The translations under genes were made by a program, and so were the position numbers. 64,000 nt of DNA from Rhynchopus sp. YZ270_cl-10 (taxonomy: Eukaryota; Euglenozoa; Diplonemea; Diplonemida; Diplonemidae), in NCBI GenBank assembly GCA_964035575.1, contig OZ037913.1:248001-312000 (forward strand). Reading direction: 5' to 3'. Shown piece after piece: positions 63,112 through 64,000 of this stretch. Each line of letters begins with the position of its first letter. Within the stretch, counting starts at the first letter, position 1. The notes below the pieces were generated by a model. The model did not search any database and was not told where the DNA came from. It saw only the letters and a list, made by a program, of their open reading frames with translations.

Positions 63112-63249
63112 TAGGTAAATATTGAAGCTATATTTACCTGAGGGGGGTGTCAACCACCAAGGGTTCGGATTTACCGAGCCGAAGGCGAGGTAAATCCGCA
63201 CCCGAGGTGGTTGGCACCCCCCGAAGGTAAATATCTTCAATATTTACCA
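63112..63249. repeat. Large foldback (cruciform-forming) repeat
   Basis: Nested inverted repeats: GGTAAATATTGAAG with CTTCAATATTTACC; GGGGGGTGTCAACCACC with GGTGGTTGGCACCCCCC; and GGTTCGGATTTACC with GGTAAATCCGCACC around a GAGCCGAAGGCGA centre. The GGTAAATA word is also the subterminal repeat of the element at 57645. Confidence 0.75.
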
Positions 63250-63265
63250 AGAGTTTGTAATTTTA

Positions 63266-63871
63266 TCCCCGCTTGAGACCATGAATTTCACGCCCCTTCA
63301 CAAAATCGTGAAGGAGGTGCGTGAATTTATTTTCCGGTATTTCACGCTCAAAAAATAAATTCACGCTCAGAAAAATAAATTCACGCTCAGAAAAATAAAT
63401 TCACGCTCAGAAAATCGTAGAACTGAACTCTCGAAAATTTTTTTGGAGGCCTTTGGAGGCCCAATTTTGCAATTAAAGCCAGAAAAGAGGCATTTTGAGC
63501 CATTCTGGGGTCTCAAACGCATTTTTGAGTTAATTTTCTGTATCACACAAACCACGGATTTACACGTTTTTTTTCCCAAATTTTCATCAAAAAATCCCAA
63601 ATGAGACCTCAAAAACGTGCGAGGGCACCTGTGGAGAGTGAGTCCGACACGAACACAAGTGACTCATCGTCATCGTCTTCCTCATCTTCATCAGAAGTAC
63701 AGCCGCGTAAGCGCCACAAACCCGCTGCACCAGTTCTGGCTCAAGGCGCTGTCCAGCGCTAAGAGTTCCACATCAAAAAACTGAATCAAAAATCATCATA
63801 AAAAGAACCACCCCACCCTCGTCTCTTTGTACGTGAAAACGGGTTGTGAAATTCATGGTCTCATTTGGAGA
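63266..63871. mobile_element. TA-flanked inverted-repeat transposon with short Ser-rich ORF
   Basis: Left end TCCCCGCTTGAGACCATGAA then TTTCACG; the right end is its reverse complement (GTGAAATTCATGGTCTCA then TTTGGAGA) with four differences in 27. TA lies immediately outside both ends, consistent with a TA target duplication. Near the left end is a near-perfect hairpin (CACGCCCCTTCAC and GTGAAGGAGGTGCGTG), then four tandem copies of AAATAAATTCACGCTCAGA. The body carries a 53-codon ORF. No transposase, so non-autonomous. Confidence 0.8.
63601..63762 (+). CDS. Short Ser-rich, basic-ended ORF in the TA-flanked element
   Basis: 53 residues: MRPQKRARAPVESESDTNTS, a run of Asp/Ser, then EVQPRKRHKPAAPVLAQ. 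Two basic clusters look like nuclear signals around an acidic Ser tract. Codon use is mixed and GC-rich, unlike the AT-rich arms. It may be a DNA-binding accessory protein of the element or a captured first exon. Function unknown. Confidence 0.4.
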   Translation: MRPQKRARAPVESESDTNTSDSSSSSSSSSSEVQPRKRHKPAAPVLAQGAVQR

Positions 63872-63883
63872 TAATATATATTA

Positions 63884-64000
63884 TCCCCGCTTGAGACCAT
63901 GAATTTCACGCCCCTTCACAAAATCGTGAAGGAGGGGCGTGAATTTATTTTCCGGTATTTCACGCTCAAAAAATAAATTCACGCTCAGAAAAATAAATTC
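63884..64000. mobile_element. Second copy of the TA-flanked element, cut by the window end
   Basis: Begins TCCCCGCTTGAGACCATGAA after TA and repeats the first element's left end with very few differences through the hairpin and the AAATAAATTCACGCTCAGA repeats. Only 12 bases (a palindromic TA-rich spacer) separate it from the first copy. Confidence 0.8.

Noticed and set aside
63340-63420. CRISPR-like array from the AAATAAATTCACGCTCAGA repeats
   Set aside because: The copies are directly tandem without spacers and lie inside a eukaryotic TA-flanked transposon.

Overview
The window comes from the nuclear genome of a unicellular eukaryote. Reasons: large multidomain proteins found only in eukaryotes (a TEP1/vault-type protein, a polycystin channel, an actin-related protein, an ER-type J protein), spliceosomal introns, long gene-poor stretches full of homopolymer runs, and many short dispersed repeats and small DNA transposons. 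Every gene I can support lies on the + strand. T-rich tracts, often ending in AG, precede most start codons. This is how polycistronic, trans-spliced genomes such as Euglenozoa look, but the window does not prove it and the lineage stays open. Introns mostly start GTATGT or GTATGC.

Layout. 0.8-8 kb: an actin-related protein, an 826-residue helical protein of unknown function, several very small genes, and one small inverted-repeat element. 9.4-17.2 kb: a complete TEP1-like gene (TROVE, DUF4062, NACHT, WD40) with one intron. 19.0-23.7 kb: a six-exon polycystin-2-like channel whose exons could be joined in frame. 24.7 kb: a small Ser-rich protein. 25-42.7 kb: no host gene seen; this stretch holds a hAT-type element with a perfect 8-bp target duplication (31.6-32.5 kb), nested CAGGG-ended elements (39.7-41.5 kb) and many foldback repeats. 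42.7-49.7 kb: a 687-residue unknown protein and a 1597-residue secreted Ser/Thr-repeat, lectin-like and LRR surface protein. 50.4-52.6 and 59.2-61.4 kb: two paralogous WD40 proteins with myristoylation-type N termini. 53.8-55.2 kb: an ER J-domain protein. 57.6-58.2 and 63.3-64.0 kb: TA-flanked inverted-repeat elements that each carry a short, coding-like ORF.

The least explained signal is a set of short dispersed stem-loop repeats (called F1-F4 here), each ending in a pyrimidine tract. F1 folds into a two-part stem around the loop ACGAGAG. Copies differ by compensatory base changes (G-C, G-U and A-U at one position), which suggests selection on, or amplification of, an RNA structure. F3 has the same loop with a different stem, and F4 keeps the CGAGAGG core. 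Copies lie upstream of start codons, downstream of stop codons and inside introns. One intron that carries F1 sequence is absent from the paralogous gene. Coordinates of repeat edges were read by eye and may be off by a few bases.
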